From assembly GCF_030908625.1 (NCBI RefSeq), contig NZ_CP133133.1, forward strand, positions 1,178,001-1,242,000: a stretch of 64,000 nucleotides of DNA. Direction: 5' to 3'. Position 1 is the first letter of the stretch. The number at the start of each line of letters is the position of its first letter. Of this stretch, positions 37,289-45,974 are shown piece by piece. Both the position numbers and the translations under genes were made by a program. Under the pieces are notes generated by a model. That model had not been told where the DNA came from and made no database searches. It was given only the letters and a program-made list of their open reading frames with translations. Source of the stretch: Paludicola sp. MB14-C6. Its GTDB lineage: Bacteria > Bacillota > Clostridia > Oscillospirales > Ruminococcaceae.

Positions 37289-37585
37289 TTATACCATACC
37301 CTCGAAGAACTCGATGCTTTTTGAGCTCTCTGTTAATGTAACGATTGCTTTCTTCCAATCAGAAGTATAGCCTTCGCTTCTGCCTTGACGTTTGTAATGA
37401 CCTTTAACGTTCATTGTATTGACTTTAGCAACTTTAACGCCGAATAGCTCTTCAACAGCTTTTGCGATTTCAAATTTATTAGCATCTTTGTTCACTTTGA
37501 AGGTGTATTTTCTAAAGCCTATGTTTTCCATAGATCTTTCGGTGATAATCGGCTTAATGATAATATCTTGAGCAGTTTTTATCAT
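37289..37585 (-). CDS. rplW: 50S ribosomal protein L23
   Basis: This 98-residue docking site for signal recognition particle and trigger factor begins with an AQDIIIKPIITERSME segment and has KYTFKVNKDANKFEIAKAVEELFGVKV. Its start overlaps the rplD stop by one base. Confidence 0.98.
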   Translation of the reverse strand: MIKTAQDIIIKPIITERSMENIGFRKYTFKVNKDANKFEIAKAVEELFGVKVAKVNTMNVKGHYKRQGRSEGYTSDWKKAIVTLTESSKSIEFFEGMV

Positions 37586-38208
37586 TATGCATACACCTCC
37601 TCAATTTTCTTAACGGCATCTACAGCTACAACAAAGTAGTCGTGGTTTAAGATGTCATAAACATTCAAAGTGTTTACTAAAGAAGTTTTAACACCTGAAA
37701 TATTGTTTGCACTCTTAATTACCTTAGCGTCACCCTCTGGTAAAACGATTAGCGCTTTTTTATCAGCACCTAAAGCATTTAACATATCGATAACAGCTTT
37801 GGTTTTGTAAGTTTCAAGTTCAATTTTATCAACTACGATAAAAGTTTTATCTAAAACTTTAGATGATAAAGCAGATTTTAGAGCTAATCTCTTAACTTTT
37901 TTGTTGAGGGAGTAGCTATAATCACGAGGTTTTGGACCTAATGCAATACCACCGTGTGTCCATTGTGGAGAACGAATTGAACCTTGTCTTGCGTGACCTG
38001 TACCTTTTTGTTTCCAAGGTTTGCGGCCGCCGCCTCTTACTTCAGAACGAGTTAGAGTAGATTGAGTTCCTTGACGTTGATTTGCAAGGAAGTTAACGAT
38101 TGCAGCATGCATAACTGCTTCGTTTGGCTCAACACCAAATACATCATTAGAAATGTTCATTTGTTTTAACTTTTCACCTGACATATTGTATACGTTTACT
38201 CTTGACAT
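37585..38208 (-). CDS. rplD: 50S ribosomal protein L4
   Basis: This 207-residue tunnel-loop protein is the known autoregulator of the S10 operon in E. coli. The loop region reads RQGTQSTLTRSEVRGGGRKPWKQKGTGHARQGSIRSPQWTHGG. Whether it controls this operon through the long leader is an open question. Confidence 0.98.
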   Translation of the reverse strand: MSRVNVYNMSGEKLKQMNISNDVFGVEPNEAVMHAAIVNFLANQRQGTQSTLTRSEVRGGGRKPWKQKGTGHARQGSIRSPQWTHGGIALGPKPRDYSYSLNKKVKRLALKSALSSKVLDKTFIVVDKIELETYKTKAVIDMLNALGADKKALIVLPEGDAKVIKSANNISGVKTSLVNTLNVYDILNHDYFVVAVDAVKKIEEVYA

Positions 38209-38224
38209 TTATGCTTCCTCCTTC

Positions 38225-38860
38225 CTACGCTTTTTTCACACTGTTGATAATAGTAACTGTACCGCCCTTAGGACCAGGAACAGCACCTCTTAGTGCGATT
38301 AAATTGTTTTCAGCATCTACTTTTACAACCTCTAAATTTTGAACTGTAACAGTTTCAGCACCCATATGACCAGGCATTGTTTTGCCTTTGAAGATACGGG
38401 AAGGGCTTGAACAAGCACCCATAGAACCAGCGTGTCTATGAACAGGTCCAGTACCGTGAGTTTCTTTTAGTTTTGCATTGTTGAAACGTTTTACTGTACC
38501 AGCAAAACCTTTACCCTTACTTGTACCACGAACATCAACGATTTCGCCGATTTCGAAAGTATCCGCTTTGATAATGTCACCTACGTTTAGAACGTTGATA
38601 TCTTCTAATCTGAACTCTTTTAGAATTCTTTTAGCAGCAACGTCTGCTTTTGCAAAGTGACCTTTTTGTGGCTTGTTCACTTTGTGAGGTTTTAGATCAG
38701 AGAAACCAAATTGTAATGCGTTATAACCGTCATTTTCAATTGTTTTCTTTTGAACAACCACACAAGGGCCTGCTTCAATTACTGTTACAGGAATTACTTT
38801 ACCACTCTCATCGAAAATCTGTGTCATACCGATTTTCTTTCCAATGATTGCTTTTTTCAT
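38225..38860 (-). CDS. rplC: 50S ribosomal protein L3
   Basis: This 211-residue early assembly protein begins [32 protein letters not shown] and has [60 protein letters not shown] signatures. It is encoded 72 bp after rpsJ. Confidence 0.98.
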   Translation of the reverse strand: MKKAIIGKKIGMTQIFDESGKVIPVTVIEAGPCVVVQKKTIENDGYNALQFGFSDLKPHKVNKPQKGHFAKADVAAKRILKEFRLEDINVLNVGDIIKADTFEIGEIVDVRGTSKGKGFAGTVKRFNNAKLKETHGTGPVHRHAGSMGACSSPSRIFKGKTMPGHMGAETVTVQNLEVVKVDAENNLIALRGAVPGPKGGTVTIINSVKKA

Positions 38861-38932
38861 TGTGTTTCCTCCTATTTAGGTTATTGGTTGGTTTTCACCA
38901 ACATGACCTCTCACTGATAACATCTTGAAAGA

Positions 38933-39244
38933 TTATAGTTTAATCTCGATGTCAACACCAGCAGGAAGTTCTAGACCTTGAAGTGCTTCAACTGTCTTTG
39001 CAGATGGTCTTAGTACATCAATTAGTCTTTTGTGAGTTCTCATTTCAAACTGCTCACGGCTGTCTTTGTATTTGTGTACAGCACGGATGATTGTTACGAT
39101 TTCTTTATTCGTTGGTAGCGGAATAGGACCAGAAACTCTAGCGCCTGTTCTTTTTGCAGTTTCAACGATTTTTGCTGCTGCAGTATCGATTAATGTAGCA
39201 TCGTAACTTTTTAGTCTGATTCTGATTTGCTCTTTGACTGCCAC
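38933..39244 (-). CDS. rpsJ: 30S ribosomal protein S10
   Basis: This 103-residue first protein of the operon has [40 protein letters not shown] and the C terminus of a canonical S10 ending in DIEIKL. The start is GTG at 39244, with GAGGAGG eight bases upstream. The streptomycin-operon genes (rpsL, rpsG, fusA, tuf) that often precede it are not here. Confidence 0.98.
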   Translation of the reverse strand: MAVKEQIRIRLKSYDATLIDTAAAKIVETAKRTGARVSGPIPLPTNKEIVTIIRAVHKYKDSREQFEMRTHKRLIDVLRPSAKTVEALQGLELPAGVDIEIKL

Positions 39245-39702
39245 TGTGATCGCCTCCTCTTAGTTTTTCATTGGGGACTTGACCGTTCATTCAATAAAGC
39301 TTCCTTATATACAATGTAATTGCATTGTTATTGGATACCACACAACGCACCCGTGTGTTTCATGAATATTTACATAAAAACACCGAAAAAACTTGTGAAA
39401 AGCTTTTCCGGGATAGGGACGTGTACTCATTCTATCGAATATATTCTTTAGAATTCCTACAAAGCATAACAATAGGCGCAATCACATCTACACCAAAAAA
39501 GAAACCCTAAAATGTCTTTTTCTGTAGGGATATTGCAGCTACGCTTTTGTGTTTGAATAAATGTCGCCCGGTTTAAAATCGGACATACTCCACGGAAATA
39601 ACCCGACGCAGTAAACTGACTTACTCGGCAACCTCCCGCTTCAACGCATATCTTTGGCTCAAAAAGTCATACTTTTCGAGCACGTTGCAGTCTTGCTTAA
39701 CT
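39245..39702 (-). promoter_or_regulatory. long structured leader of the S10 operon
   Basis: About 450 nt separate the promoter from rpsJ, with no open frame on the minus strand that I can support. The leader contains a GCCGAGTAA..TTTACTGCGTCGG fold near 39600, a GTCCG/CGGGC hairpin around 39565-39590, and near 39495-39529 a CCCT..AAAA/TTTT..AGGG hairpin followed by a U-rich run (minus direction) that looks like an attenuator. ACAATG/CATTGT (about 39310-39330) is another hairpin close to rpsJ. A ribosomal-protein autoregulatory leader is the likely role. Confidence 0.55.
39505..39529 (-). terminator. attenuator-like hairpin in the S10 leader
   Basis: CCCT-(ACAG)-AAAA pairs with TTTT-AGGG around a 5-nt loop and is followed by TTTCTTTTTT in the minus direction (plus positions 39495-39504), about 260 nt before rpsJ. 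Confidence 0.5.
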
Positions 39703-39731
39703 ATCTTACTATATTTCAACATAAAATGCAA
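39703..39731 (-). promoter_or_regulatory. promoter of the ribosomal protein operon
   Basis: TTGCAT (39731-39726), an exact 17-nt spacer and TAAGAT (39708-39703). The -10 is imperfect, but this is the best candidate upstream of rpsJ. Confidence 0.5.
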
Positions 39732-39837
39732 TCATTTTTTTAGAAAAATATTAAAATTTTAAAAAATATTTTTGTTTATATTGCACAAAGATAATTTTAT
39801 GATATTTTGCATAGCTTTTTGTTCTTGTGAAGAATAA

Positions 39838-39867
39838 CCACTTGATAAGCTACAGCTTATCAAGTGG
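39838..39867. repeat. 14-bp perfect inverted repeat over a stop codon
   Basis: CCACTTGATAAGCT and AGCTTATCAAGTGG flank two bases and include the last codons of the 116-aa gene. No U-tract follows, so it would be an unconventional terminator or mRNA-stabilising hairpin. Confidence 0.55.
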
Positions 39868-40200
39868 TGGTATAGGATAGTTATTCTTTGAAGTTTTACG
39901 TTTATTAATCATATAACAAATAATAACTATAATTATATATTTAATAAAATCCCATATAAACTCTTCAATGGTATTTGATTTAATTAAAATTGGAATTGAC
40001 AAAGAAACACCTATACATATTATTAACAACACATCAAGATATTTGTTCTTTTCAAAAAGGGAATTTGCAATTACAAATATCAAAGACGTTCCTATACTAC
40101 ACAATAGAGCTACGTAAAAATGAACATATAGACAAAAAAGTACAGTAAATATAATCACAGAAATTATAAAAAAAATTAAAGTTTTATATTTCTTTTTCAA
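39850..40200 (-). CDS. small multi-pass membrane protein
   Basis: This 116-residue protein has about four hydrophobic helices: residues about 8-27, 29-46, 57-73 and 85-97, and a basic C terminus NKRKTSKNNYPIPPLDKL. The start is TTG at 40200, with GGGGTG about eight bases upstream. No family is recognised. The stop codon lies inside a 14-bp perfect palindrome (39838-39867). Base use is even more AT-rich than its neighbours, and the gene is isolated between the ribosomal leader and a DnaD-like gene. Confidence 0.55.
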   Translation of the reverse strand: MKKKYKTLIFFIISVIIFTVLFCLYVHFYVALLCSIGTSLIFVIANSLFEKNKYLDVLLIICIGVSLSIPILIKSNTIEEFIWDFIKYIIIVIICYMINKRKTSKNNYPIPPLDKL

Positions 40201-40333
40201 TTCGCCAACACCCCTAAATCATTCTAGTAATCAAATTGGATGCTTAAAATGCCCACAATCTCCTGCTTCGTCATATATATTCCAATATACAGAAATCATT
40301 AATTCTGACTAATCGGAATTTTTGTAAGTTGAT

Positions 40334-40362
40334 TTTACAGTATATTACTTTGTAGTTATATT
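40334..40362 (+). promoter_or_regulatory. promoter upstream of the DnaD-like gene
   Basis: TTTACA (40334-40339), a 17-nt spacer and TATATT (40357-40362), about 180 bp before the gene. Confidence 0.45.
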
Positions 40363-40468
40363 ATACAGTGTTATATGGCGTTTATCAAGAAATATTTTTC
40401 GCCGTTTGATTTCTACTTTTTGCTAAATGGTAAAAGCAATCCCTTGCCCTACATATATATTTCTTCCT

Positions 40469-40494
40469 AAGTTGCACGAAAACGTGCAACTTTT
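40469..40494 (+). terminator. leader terminator (possible attenuator)
   Basis: AAGTTGCACG / CGTGCAACTT, 10-bp stem with AAAA loop, then TTTTC. It lies between the likely promoter (40334-40362) and the start at 40545 with no gene before it, so it either attenuates the downstream gene or ends a short leader RNA of about 125 nt. Confidence 0.6.
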
Positions 40495-40544
40495 CTATTT
40501 ATATGTCCCTTTAGTGAAAGGTTTTTTACGAAAGGATGACAAAA

Positions 40545-40964
40545 ATGAATTACATACTAGAAATCAAAGCGTTTAATGATCTTATTGAGCTTGAACAACT
40601 ATCCGCTGGTCAAATTGCTTTATGGTATGCACTAATGCATATCAATAATAAATGTGGTTGGAAAGAATGGTTTACTGTTCCCAATCAAAAGCTCATTCTT
40701 CTAACCGGATTAACCCGCCAATCCATTGTAAACGCAAGAAAGGTCTTAATTCAAATAAATGCACTTTCCATAAAAACAAATGGGACAAATGCAACATCAT
40801 ATCATCTTATTAGTTTACAACAAACTTACCAAACCAATATGCAAAGTACTTTACAAGAGACTTTACCATTAATAAAACAAAACAATAATAGCAAAAAGAA
40901 AAAGAATACCTCTTATGATGTTGAGGAGTTAGATACATTTTGGGATACGGTTCCTAAATTATAA
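40545..40964 (+). CDS. DnaD-like winged-helix protein
   Basis: The N-terminal 90 residues of this 139-residue protein (YILEIKAFNDLIELEQLSAGQIALWYALM, WFTVPNQKLILLTGLTRQSIVNARKVLIQINAL) match the winged-helix domain of DnaD/phage replisome-organiser proteins. The C-terminal DnaD domain is missing; the tail is polar with a KKKKNTS run and ends in a DTFWDTV segment. AAGGA sits nine bases before the ATG at 40545; an in-frame ATG at 40536 is too close to it. It may be a remnant of a phage replication module or a transcription factor. Confidence 0.6.
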   Translation: MNYILEIKAFNDLIELEQLSAGQIALWYALMHINNKCGWKEWFTVPNQKLILLTGLTRQSIVNARKVLIQINALSIKTNGTNATSYHLISLQQTYQTNMQSTLQETLPLIKQNNNSKKKKNTSYDVEELDTFWDTVPKL

Positions 40965-41000
40965 TTCTAGTTTGTATTCAACCATCTCCATATATACAAA

Positions 41001-41025
41001 AAATGCTGCTTAAAAAGCAGCATTT
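41001..41025. terminator. bidirectional terminator
   Basis: AAATGCTGCTT / AAGCAGCATTT stem with AAA loop; a T-run follows in the minus direction and serves the EAL-HDOD gene, and an AT-rich tail follows in the plus direction. Confidence 0.85.
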
Positions 41026-41047
41026 AAAGTATTTATATTATGTACTG

Positions 41048-42208
41048 TTACGAATAAATAACCGATTCATTATTACAATCTAAATGCAGACGATTTTGAA
41101 TAACACTTGACAATCCACCGCTTGCACGTTCATATGCTGTTATCATAGAAAGAATATCTGCATATACACAATCACGTCGTTTTAACTTGTTTTTCATATC
41201 TTGATTAAAGGGAAGTTCCTCTATAATGCTGCTTGTTGTTTTATCGGTTTGTAATAACATCTCTCCATTATACTCTTTGTTATTAACAGTATTTAAGCCT
41301 AACGTCATTTTTTCTACCACATGAGCACGAGTAAACGTTGTTTTTATAATTTCAGATGGTTTATTTTGATTAACGTGTCGCAACAAATTCAACATAATCC
41401 ACTTTTGTATTTCAGCTAGTCCAACTAACGCTATCACATAACGTGGTGAATCCAATTTCACTTCACTAAAGCAGTGAAAATTTTGTTTCATTCGCAGCAA
41501 CCGAGCTAATAAATTCGTATCTGTTGAAATAGAGTTTTCAATCTTTTCATAATTGGGAGTTGCGGATTGCAATTCGTCTATAATAGACATGTAGTTTTTA
41601 TCTTGAAATTGGAGTTGATTTTTTACACACACATCCGGTCTTGCAAAGAAATACCCTTGAAAATAATCATACCCCTCTTCATACGCTTCCTGATATTCTT
41701 CTTCCGTTTCAATTTTTTCTGCTAGTAAATGAATAGGATACGCTTGCAGATTTCTGGCAATTTGACAACGCACCAAGCTTGTACATTTTCGAAAATCCAC
41801 TTTTACAATTGATATGTATTTTAATAAATTATCCGGTATTGGACCACCTATATAATCATCAAGAGCAAATTGATAGCCTTCATTTGATAGCTGAACAATT
41901 TTTTGAATCAACTGCTCATCATACACCATATCTTCCAAAAGCTCAATTACAATTTCCTGTGGAGAAAAAGCATAAGCATAATCCTCTATAATAAGATCCT
42001 TAGTAAAGTTAATAAATGCTCTTGTTTCATCTGTTAACTGATATAACCCAAAGGTAGTAATCGCATCACTAATAACACGCATAGAAGCAATATTACCATC
42101 CATGTTTTTGCGATAGGAGTTTACTAAGCTGTCACGATACAGCAGCTCATATGCACTTATTTTATATTCACGATTTAATATTGGTTGTCTGGCAACAAAA
42201 ACTTCCAT
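41048..42208 (-). CDS. EAL and HDOD domain signalling protein (YuxH-like)
   Basis: This 386-residue protein has an N-terminal EAL domain: YELLYRDS, the Asn-bearing INFTKDLI, IELLEDM, ALDDYIGG, VKVDF, AEKIET and YFQGYFFARP. The C-terminal part is HDOD-like (residues about 200-380). EAL domains hydrolyse cyclic di-GMP. Here the main metal and catalytic residues appear kept (E of YELL, N, E, DD, K, E, Q), but the substituted context of a YuxH/CdgJ-type protein leaves activity uncertain. AGGAG and AAAGG precede the ATG at 42208. It is monocistronic, ending at a terminator. Confidence 0.88.
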   Translation of the reverse strand: MEVFVARQPILNREYKISAYELLYRDSLVNSYRKNMDGNIASMRVISDAITTFGLYQLTDETRAFINFTKDLIIEDYAYAFSPQEIVIELLEDMVYDEQLIQKIVQLSNEGYQFALDDYIGGPIPDNLLKYISIVKVDFRKCTSLVRCQIARNLQAYPIHLLAEKIETEEEYQEAYEEGYDYFQGYFFARPDVCVKNQLQFQDKNYMSIIDELQSATPNYEKIENSISTDTNLLARLLRMKQNFHCFSEVKLDSPRYVIALVGLAEIQKWIMLNLLRHVNQNKPSEIIKTTFTRAHVVEKMTLGLNTVNNKEYNGEMLLQTDKTTSSIIEELPFNQDMKNKLKRRDCVYADILSMITAYERASGGLSSVIQNRLHLDCNNESVIYS

Positions 42209-42370
42209 GAACCTTTCTCCTGTCCCATCTAATCTATCGTTATTTATATCAATTAATTTTTGTATAATATACTCCAATCTTTTTATCGGCAGAAAAAATA
42301 AAATCATTATCATTATTGAATAAATTTTTCACAATAAAAAAACATACTAAAATTGAAAAAGCACCTATTG

Positions 42371-42425
42371 TGTACCGACCCCAAAAAGTTAGACCTAAAA
42401 ATCTAACGATTGGGAGGTCGGTACA
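42371..42425. mobile_element. 55-bp fused inverted repeats resembling IS3-family ends
   Basis: TGTACCGACCCCAAAAAGTTAGA at the left and its near complement ending GGTCGGTACA at the right are separated by only a few bases. The TGTAC..GACCCC..AAAGTTAGA sequence resembles the terminal repeats of IS150-group IS3 elements from memory. The flanking CTATTG..CAATAG extends the symmetry. There is no transposase, so this is a miniature derivative or a scar; it separates the EAL and DUF2207 genes. Confidence 0.55.
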
Positions 42426-42454
42426 TTTACAATAGACGCTTTTAAAAATCATTA

Positions 42455-44431
42455 TTACCAGCTTCCGCCGCCTCCGCCGCCTCCGCCGCCGCCAGAGAAT
42501 CCCCCACCGGAAAATCCGCCGCCAGAAAATCCGCCGCCACCACTACTTGGTGTTGGAGCAGGAGGAATTGAAATATTATTGGAAACTGTATTCATGCTGT
42601 GATTAACTGCATGCATAAACATCATTGTGTTAAACGCACGACTATCAAATGTACTACCGGAGTACCATTCCGGTGCAGGCATTGCGATATTTTCAAACTT
42701 AGCAGCCCATTTTTCTGAAATACCAAACACATATGCAAACGGTAATATATCGTAAAAATAAGTTGGTGATTCCTTAACAATCATTTCTAATCTGTCACGT
42801 TCCGCAACCTCGATAAATTCTCGTAAGCCAAGAATCTCACCATACCACTCATTCATATTTGGTGTTCGTTTTCTCATGATGCAAGCAAATGCAACACAAA
42901 TACACGAAGCAATTACACCACATATAATCGGAAGAATCGGATTGATATAAAGTCCCGAATAGGCGTGTACGCCAAATGGCCTGCTTATCATTTTTAAAAT
43001 ACTAGTAAAAATATTTAGAACCACAACAATTGCAAAAATGATAAGTGGTATTGCTAAAAATGTACTGCGCTTTTCTTTCGGCTTGCCATACCAAGTAGAA
43101 ATAATTTGGACAAATACAATAAAGCTAACTAACAGCATTACCGTTGATATCGCAGCTAAAACAAAAGCTCCACTACTGCTGATATTGATAAAATGAGTAA
43201 TGAATAAACTTGCCGCAAACGGTATGATTGACAATAGAACTGCAACCCATTTTGCTCCAATAGAGCCTTTGGTATATAGACGAGTAGATTCCTTTGCATT
43301 AAATTGGATATACACTTGCGATTTTGCTAAAGCCAGTGTTTGATAGAACACACCCTCTAATGCCTTCGTTTCTACAACATTTCCCAAACGAAACAATCGA
43401 TCAAATATAGTATGTTCATATGTTCTTGTGCCTTCAGGAAGCGGTTTTAACTTTTTCAACTCTATCTTTCCAGTTTTCAATTCTGTAATATGAATATATC
43501 CCTTTTGAGCCCAATAGAACAACAAGGAAATCATGTCTCGTGTTTCGACTACTCCGTCAATGATATAGCCTGCTTCAGTAGGTCGCATCCAATCAGGTGC
43601 TTTAACAGTAATCGGCTTAATCAATTTAGGATCCCGTCCAAATAAAAACCATAACAGCAAAACTAACAATGGAGAACCTATAATCAACACCCACATGAAT
43701 ACAGTAATACCTGTATCCGTTTTTTGTGATGTAAAATAGCCTTGTGGCAAATCAATTTTTAAAGTAACACCATTATTAACAGGAAGTGGTTTTACAAGTT
43801 CACCTGTTATGGTTGTGTTATTGACACTCCATTTTACATAGCTTTGATCTTGAGCCCCGAAACCGCCTGCGTAAAAGGCAACCTTTTTCTCATCAAATTT
43901 TTTTGGCATTGTTATTGTAAACTTTGCATTCTCTATACTGGTCGCCCATTGAGTAGGTAATATGTTAAAATACACTTCATCAAATGCAGAAGACCGATCA
44001 TCATGTGGACGATAAGTATATGCAATTTCATATGACTTATCTCCGCTTACCATTCGTTCTGCATTTCCAATCTTTACAACAACATTTCCGTTTTCATATG
44101 ATATTGCTCTATCGTCACCCTTTACACTTTCAATGTTAATCTGTGCTCTTTGAGGATACCATATTGCTTTTCCGTTTTCAGGCCGAATAAGAGAGCTTTT
44201 ATAAGGAATATAACGATAAATTCCATGACGTGGCATTTTATAATCAACATTGATTTGCTCTTTTACATGATATTGATTGTTCTCGTCAATTGTAACGGAA
44301 ACATCATAGCTTTTTGTATCATAATATTCTCCACCCTGCATTGGCTCTTCTGCATAACAGGGAGTTGTAAATATACCGCAAAGGATTCCCAATAATCCAA
44401 TGAATAAAACAATCTTTTTCGCTGTTTTCAT
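42455..44431 (-). CDS. DUF2207 domain membrane protein
   Basis: This 658-residue protein has a signal peptide at residues 1-27, an extracytoplasmic DUF2207 domain (YDVSVTIDENNQYHVKEQINVDY, GIYRYIP), a membrane helix near 245-262, then a cytoplasmic region and three or more helices (about 395-525). The C terminus ends in Gly-Ser-Phe repeats (FSGGG three times) and a run of glycines closing with SW. The family has no known biochemical role, but it is commonly paired with LemA, as here (69 bp upstream). GAGGG precedes the ATG. Confidence 0.9.
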   Translation of the reverse strand: MKTAKKIVLFIGLLGILCGIFTTPCYAEEPMQGGEYYDTKSYDVSVTIDENNQYHVKEQINVDYKMPRHGIYRYIPYKSSLIRPENGKAIWYPQRAQINIESVKGDDRAISYENGNVVVKIGNAERMVSGDKSYEIAYTYRPHDDRSSAFDEVYFNILPTQWATSIENAKFTITMPKKFDEKKVAFYAGGFGAQDQSYVKWSVNNTTITGELVKPLPVNNGVTLKIDLPQGYFTSQKTDTGITVFMWVLIIGSPLLVLLLWFLFGRDPKLIKPITVKAPDWMRPTEAGYIIDGVVETRDMISLLFYWAQKGYIHITELKTGKIELKKLKPLPEGTRTYEHTIFDRLFRLGNVVETKALEGVFYQTLALAKSQVYIQFNAKESTRLYTKGSIGAKWVAVLLSIIPFAASLFITHFINISSSGAFVLAAISTVMLLVSFIVFVQIISTWYGKPKEKRSTFLAIPLIIFAIVVVLNIFTSILKMISRPFGVHAYSGLYINPILPIICGVIASCICVAFACIMRKRTPNMNEWYGEILGLREFIEVAERDRLEMIVKESPTYFYDILPFAYVFGISEKWAAKFENIAMPAPEWYSGSTFDSRAFNTMMFMHAVNHSMNTVSNNISIPPAPTPSSGGGGFSGGGFSGGGFSGGGGGGGGGGSW

Positions 44432-44457
44432 CGCTGTCCCTCACTTCATATTAATAT

Positions 44458-44495
44458 CCGAAAGAGTAGACAGTAATGTCTACCCTCGGTTTTTT
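44458..44495. other. hairpin between lemA and the DUF2207 gene
   Basis: CCGA..GAGTAGACA and TGTCTAC..CTCGG pair and are followed by TTTTTT on the plus strand, although both genes are on the minus strand. In the mRNA direction A bases precede the stem and no U-run follows, so it may separate expression of the two genes or end an antisense transcript. Confidence 0.45.
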
Positions 44496-44499
44496 ATTA

Positions 44500-45054
44500 T
44501 TAGAACTGAACTTTAACGTTTTCCCTTTGCGTTGTATCTGTAATTTCATAAAGAGGTTTTCTCTTAAAGCCAAACATATTTGCTATAATATTGCTTGGAA
44601 ACATTTCCGTTTTCGTATTGTATTGTGCAACAATTGCATTGTAAAAACGGCGAGAACGCTCAATCTCTGTTTCAATTTCATTTAATTTATTTTGTAAGGA
44701 TAAAAAGTTTGCGTTTGCTTTTAAATCAGGGTATGCTTCAGATAATGCAAACAAACTTTTTAATGTACCTTGCAGCACATTTTCATTTTCAATTTGTTGC
44801 TCCATTGTTGTAGAATTTGCAGCCATATTTCTAGCTGCAATTACTTTTTCAAGTGTTTCAGATTCATGCTTTGCATAGCCTTTTACCGTTTCAACAAAAT
44901 TTGGAATCAAATCATATCTTTTTTTCAAAAAGACGTCCATTGCTCCAAAGCTTTCTTCTACCTTGTTTTTCAATTTAACAAAGGAATTGTATCCCCCAAT
45001 AAACCAAAATACCAATATCAAAACGATTGCACCGCCAATAAGCCAACCTATCAT
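44500..45054 (-). CDS. lemA: LemA family protein
   Basis: This 184-residue protein has one N-terminal membrane helix (residues 3-22) and the LemA coiled-coil body: YNSFVKLKNKVEESFGAMDVFLKKRYDLIPNFVETVKGYAKHE and NEIETEIERSRRFYNAIVAQYN. The function is unknown in the family, and it is often co-encoded with DUF2207/TPM-domain proteins. GGAG precedes the ATG at 45054. It is the first gene of a pair with the DUF2207 gene. Confidence 0.95.
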   Translation of the reverse strand: MIGWLIGGAIVLILVFWFIGGYNSFVKLKNKVEESFGAMDVFLKKRYDLIPNFVETVKGYAKHESETLEKVIAARNMAANSTTMEQQIENENVLQGTLKSLFALSEAYPDLKANANFLSLQNKLNEIETEIERSRRFYNAIVAQYNTKTEMFPSNIIANMFGFKRKPLYEITDTTQRENVKVQF

Positions 45055-45189
45055 AACACGATCTCCTTTATGTTTGATTCATGAAAACATTAACTATATA
45101 TATTACAATAATTGTAACGTATAGAATTTGTTTCGTCAAGAATTATTATTACCTCAATTTACAACAGTAATTACCCCAAGACCGCAATA

Positions 45190-45930
45190 TAAATCAAAAC
45201 CACTAGTGAACTAGTGGTTTGCTCAGACCCTAGAAGGGTCAACTCGTGCTGACCCCTCAAAGGGGTGCTGAAAGTTTGTCATCGCATCACAATTACAGGC
45301 AGCCACTATAAGTGGCTGTTTGTTTTTTGCCCTATTTCACTTGATTACCCGTAAACGGGTCCGTATATTCTTTAAATGAAATTTGGTCTTTTGCATAATC
45401 TTCTTCTAATTGGTTTCGAATGTACTCTGCTATTTTCTTTTCATTTTTTCCTACTGTATCTACAAAATAACCTCTACACCAAAAATTTCGTGATCCATAT
45501 TTATATTTTAAATTTGCATGCCTATCGAATATCATCAGTGCACTCTTACTCTTGAGTGTTCCTACAAACTGTGATATACTCATATACGGTGGAATACTTA
45601 CTAACATGTGTATGTGATCTACACATGCCTCCGCTTCTATTATTTCCACTTTCATTTCTGTGCATAATTTTCGAAATATTTCACCTACATCTCTTCGCAA
45701 ATCTTTATAAATTATTTTTCTTCTATATTTTGGTGCAAACACTATATGGTATTCGCACCTATAACTTGAATGTGCTGTCTGTTTTACTTCATTTTTCATT
45801 GCTTAATTCCTCCTTGTTATCTTTGTGATACGGTCGCCAAACCGTCACTATTTTAACATGGAGGTTTTATTTTTGCCAAGGCTTTTTTACCTACCCCTGG
45901 TAGAACCAGGGGTTTTATTAAGCCTAAAGG
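45190..45930 (-). mobile_element. IS200/IS605-family insertion sequence (tnpA only), approximate limits
   Basis: The transposase gene is flanked by subterminal hairpins of the kind this family uses instead of terminal inverted repeats. At the transposase 5' side, CCCCTGGT / ACCAGGGG (45894-45912); at its 3' side, AAACCACTAG / CTAGTGGTTT (45197-45220). Further hairpins (GACCC/GGGTC, CCCCT/AGGGG, AGCCACT/AGTGGCT) fill the 3' side. No accessory tnpB is present. Exact cleavage sites cannot be fixed by eye, so the limits are estimates. Confidence 0.8.
45332..45799 (-). CDS. tnpA: IS200/IS605-family transposase TnpA
   Basis: This 155-residue single-strand transposase of the HUH/Y1 type matches the N-terminal YRCEYHIVFAPKYRRKIIY, the metal-binding VDHIHMLVSIPP (HUH-type motif HIH) and the C-terminal W..GYFVDTVGKNEKKIAEYIRNQ helix with the catalytic Tyr region. 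The length is complete, with no frameshift or stop. GGAGG precedes the ATG at 45799. Confidence 0.95.
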   Translation of the reverse strand: MKNEVKQTAHSSYRCEYHIVFAPKYRRKIIYKDLRRDVGEIFRKLCTEMKVEIIEAEACVDHIHMLVSIPPYMSISQFVGTLKSKSALMIFDRHANLKYKYGSRNFWCRGYFVDTVGKNEKKIAEYIRNQLEEDYAKDQISFKEYTDPFTGNQVK

Positions 45931-45938
45931 CAACAGCG

Positions 45939-45972
45939 AAAAGAAGCCAACTTTGAAAAAGGTTGGCTTCTT
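45939..45972 (-). terminator. terminator of the DtxR/MntR-family gene
   Basis: AAGAAGCCAAC / GTTGGCTTCTT stem, T-rich tail in the minus direction, three bases beyond the stop codon. The IS200 element lies immediately beyond it. Confidence 0.85.
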
Positions 45973-45974
45973 CG

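Noticed and set aside
42249..42452. Minus-strand frame through the IS3-end-like palindrome
   Set aside because: Its coding capacity comes from the palindromic repeat; no start signal.
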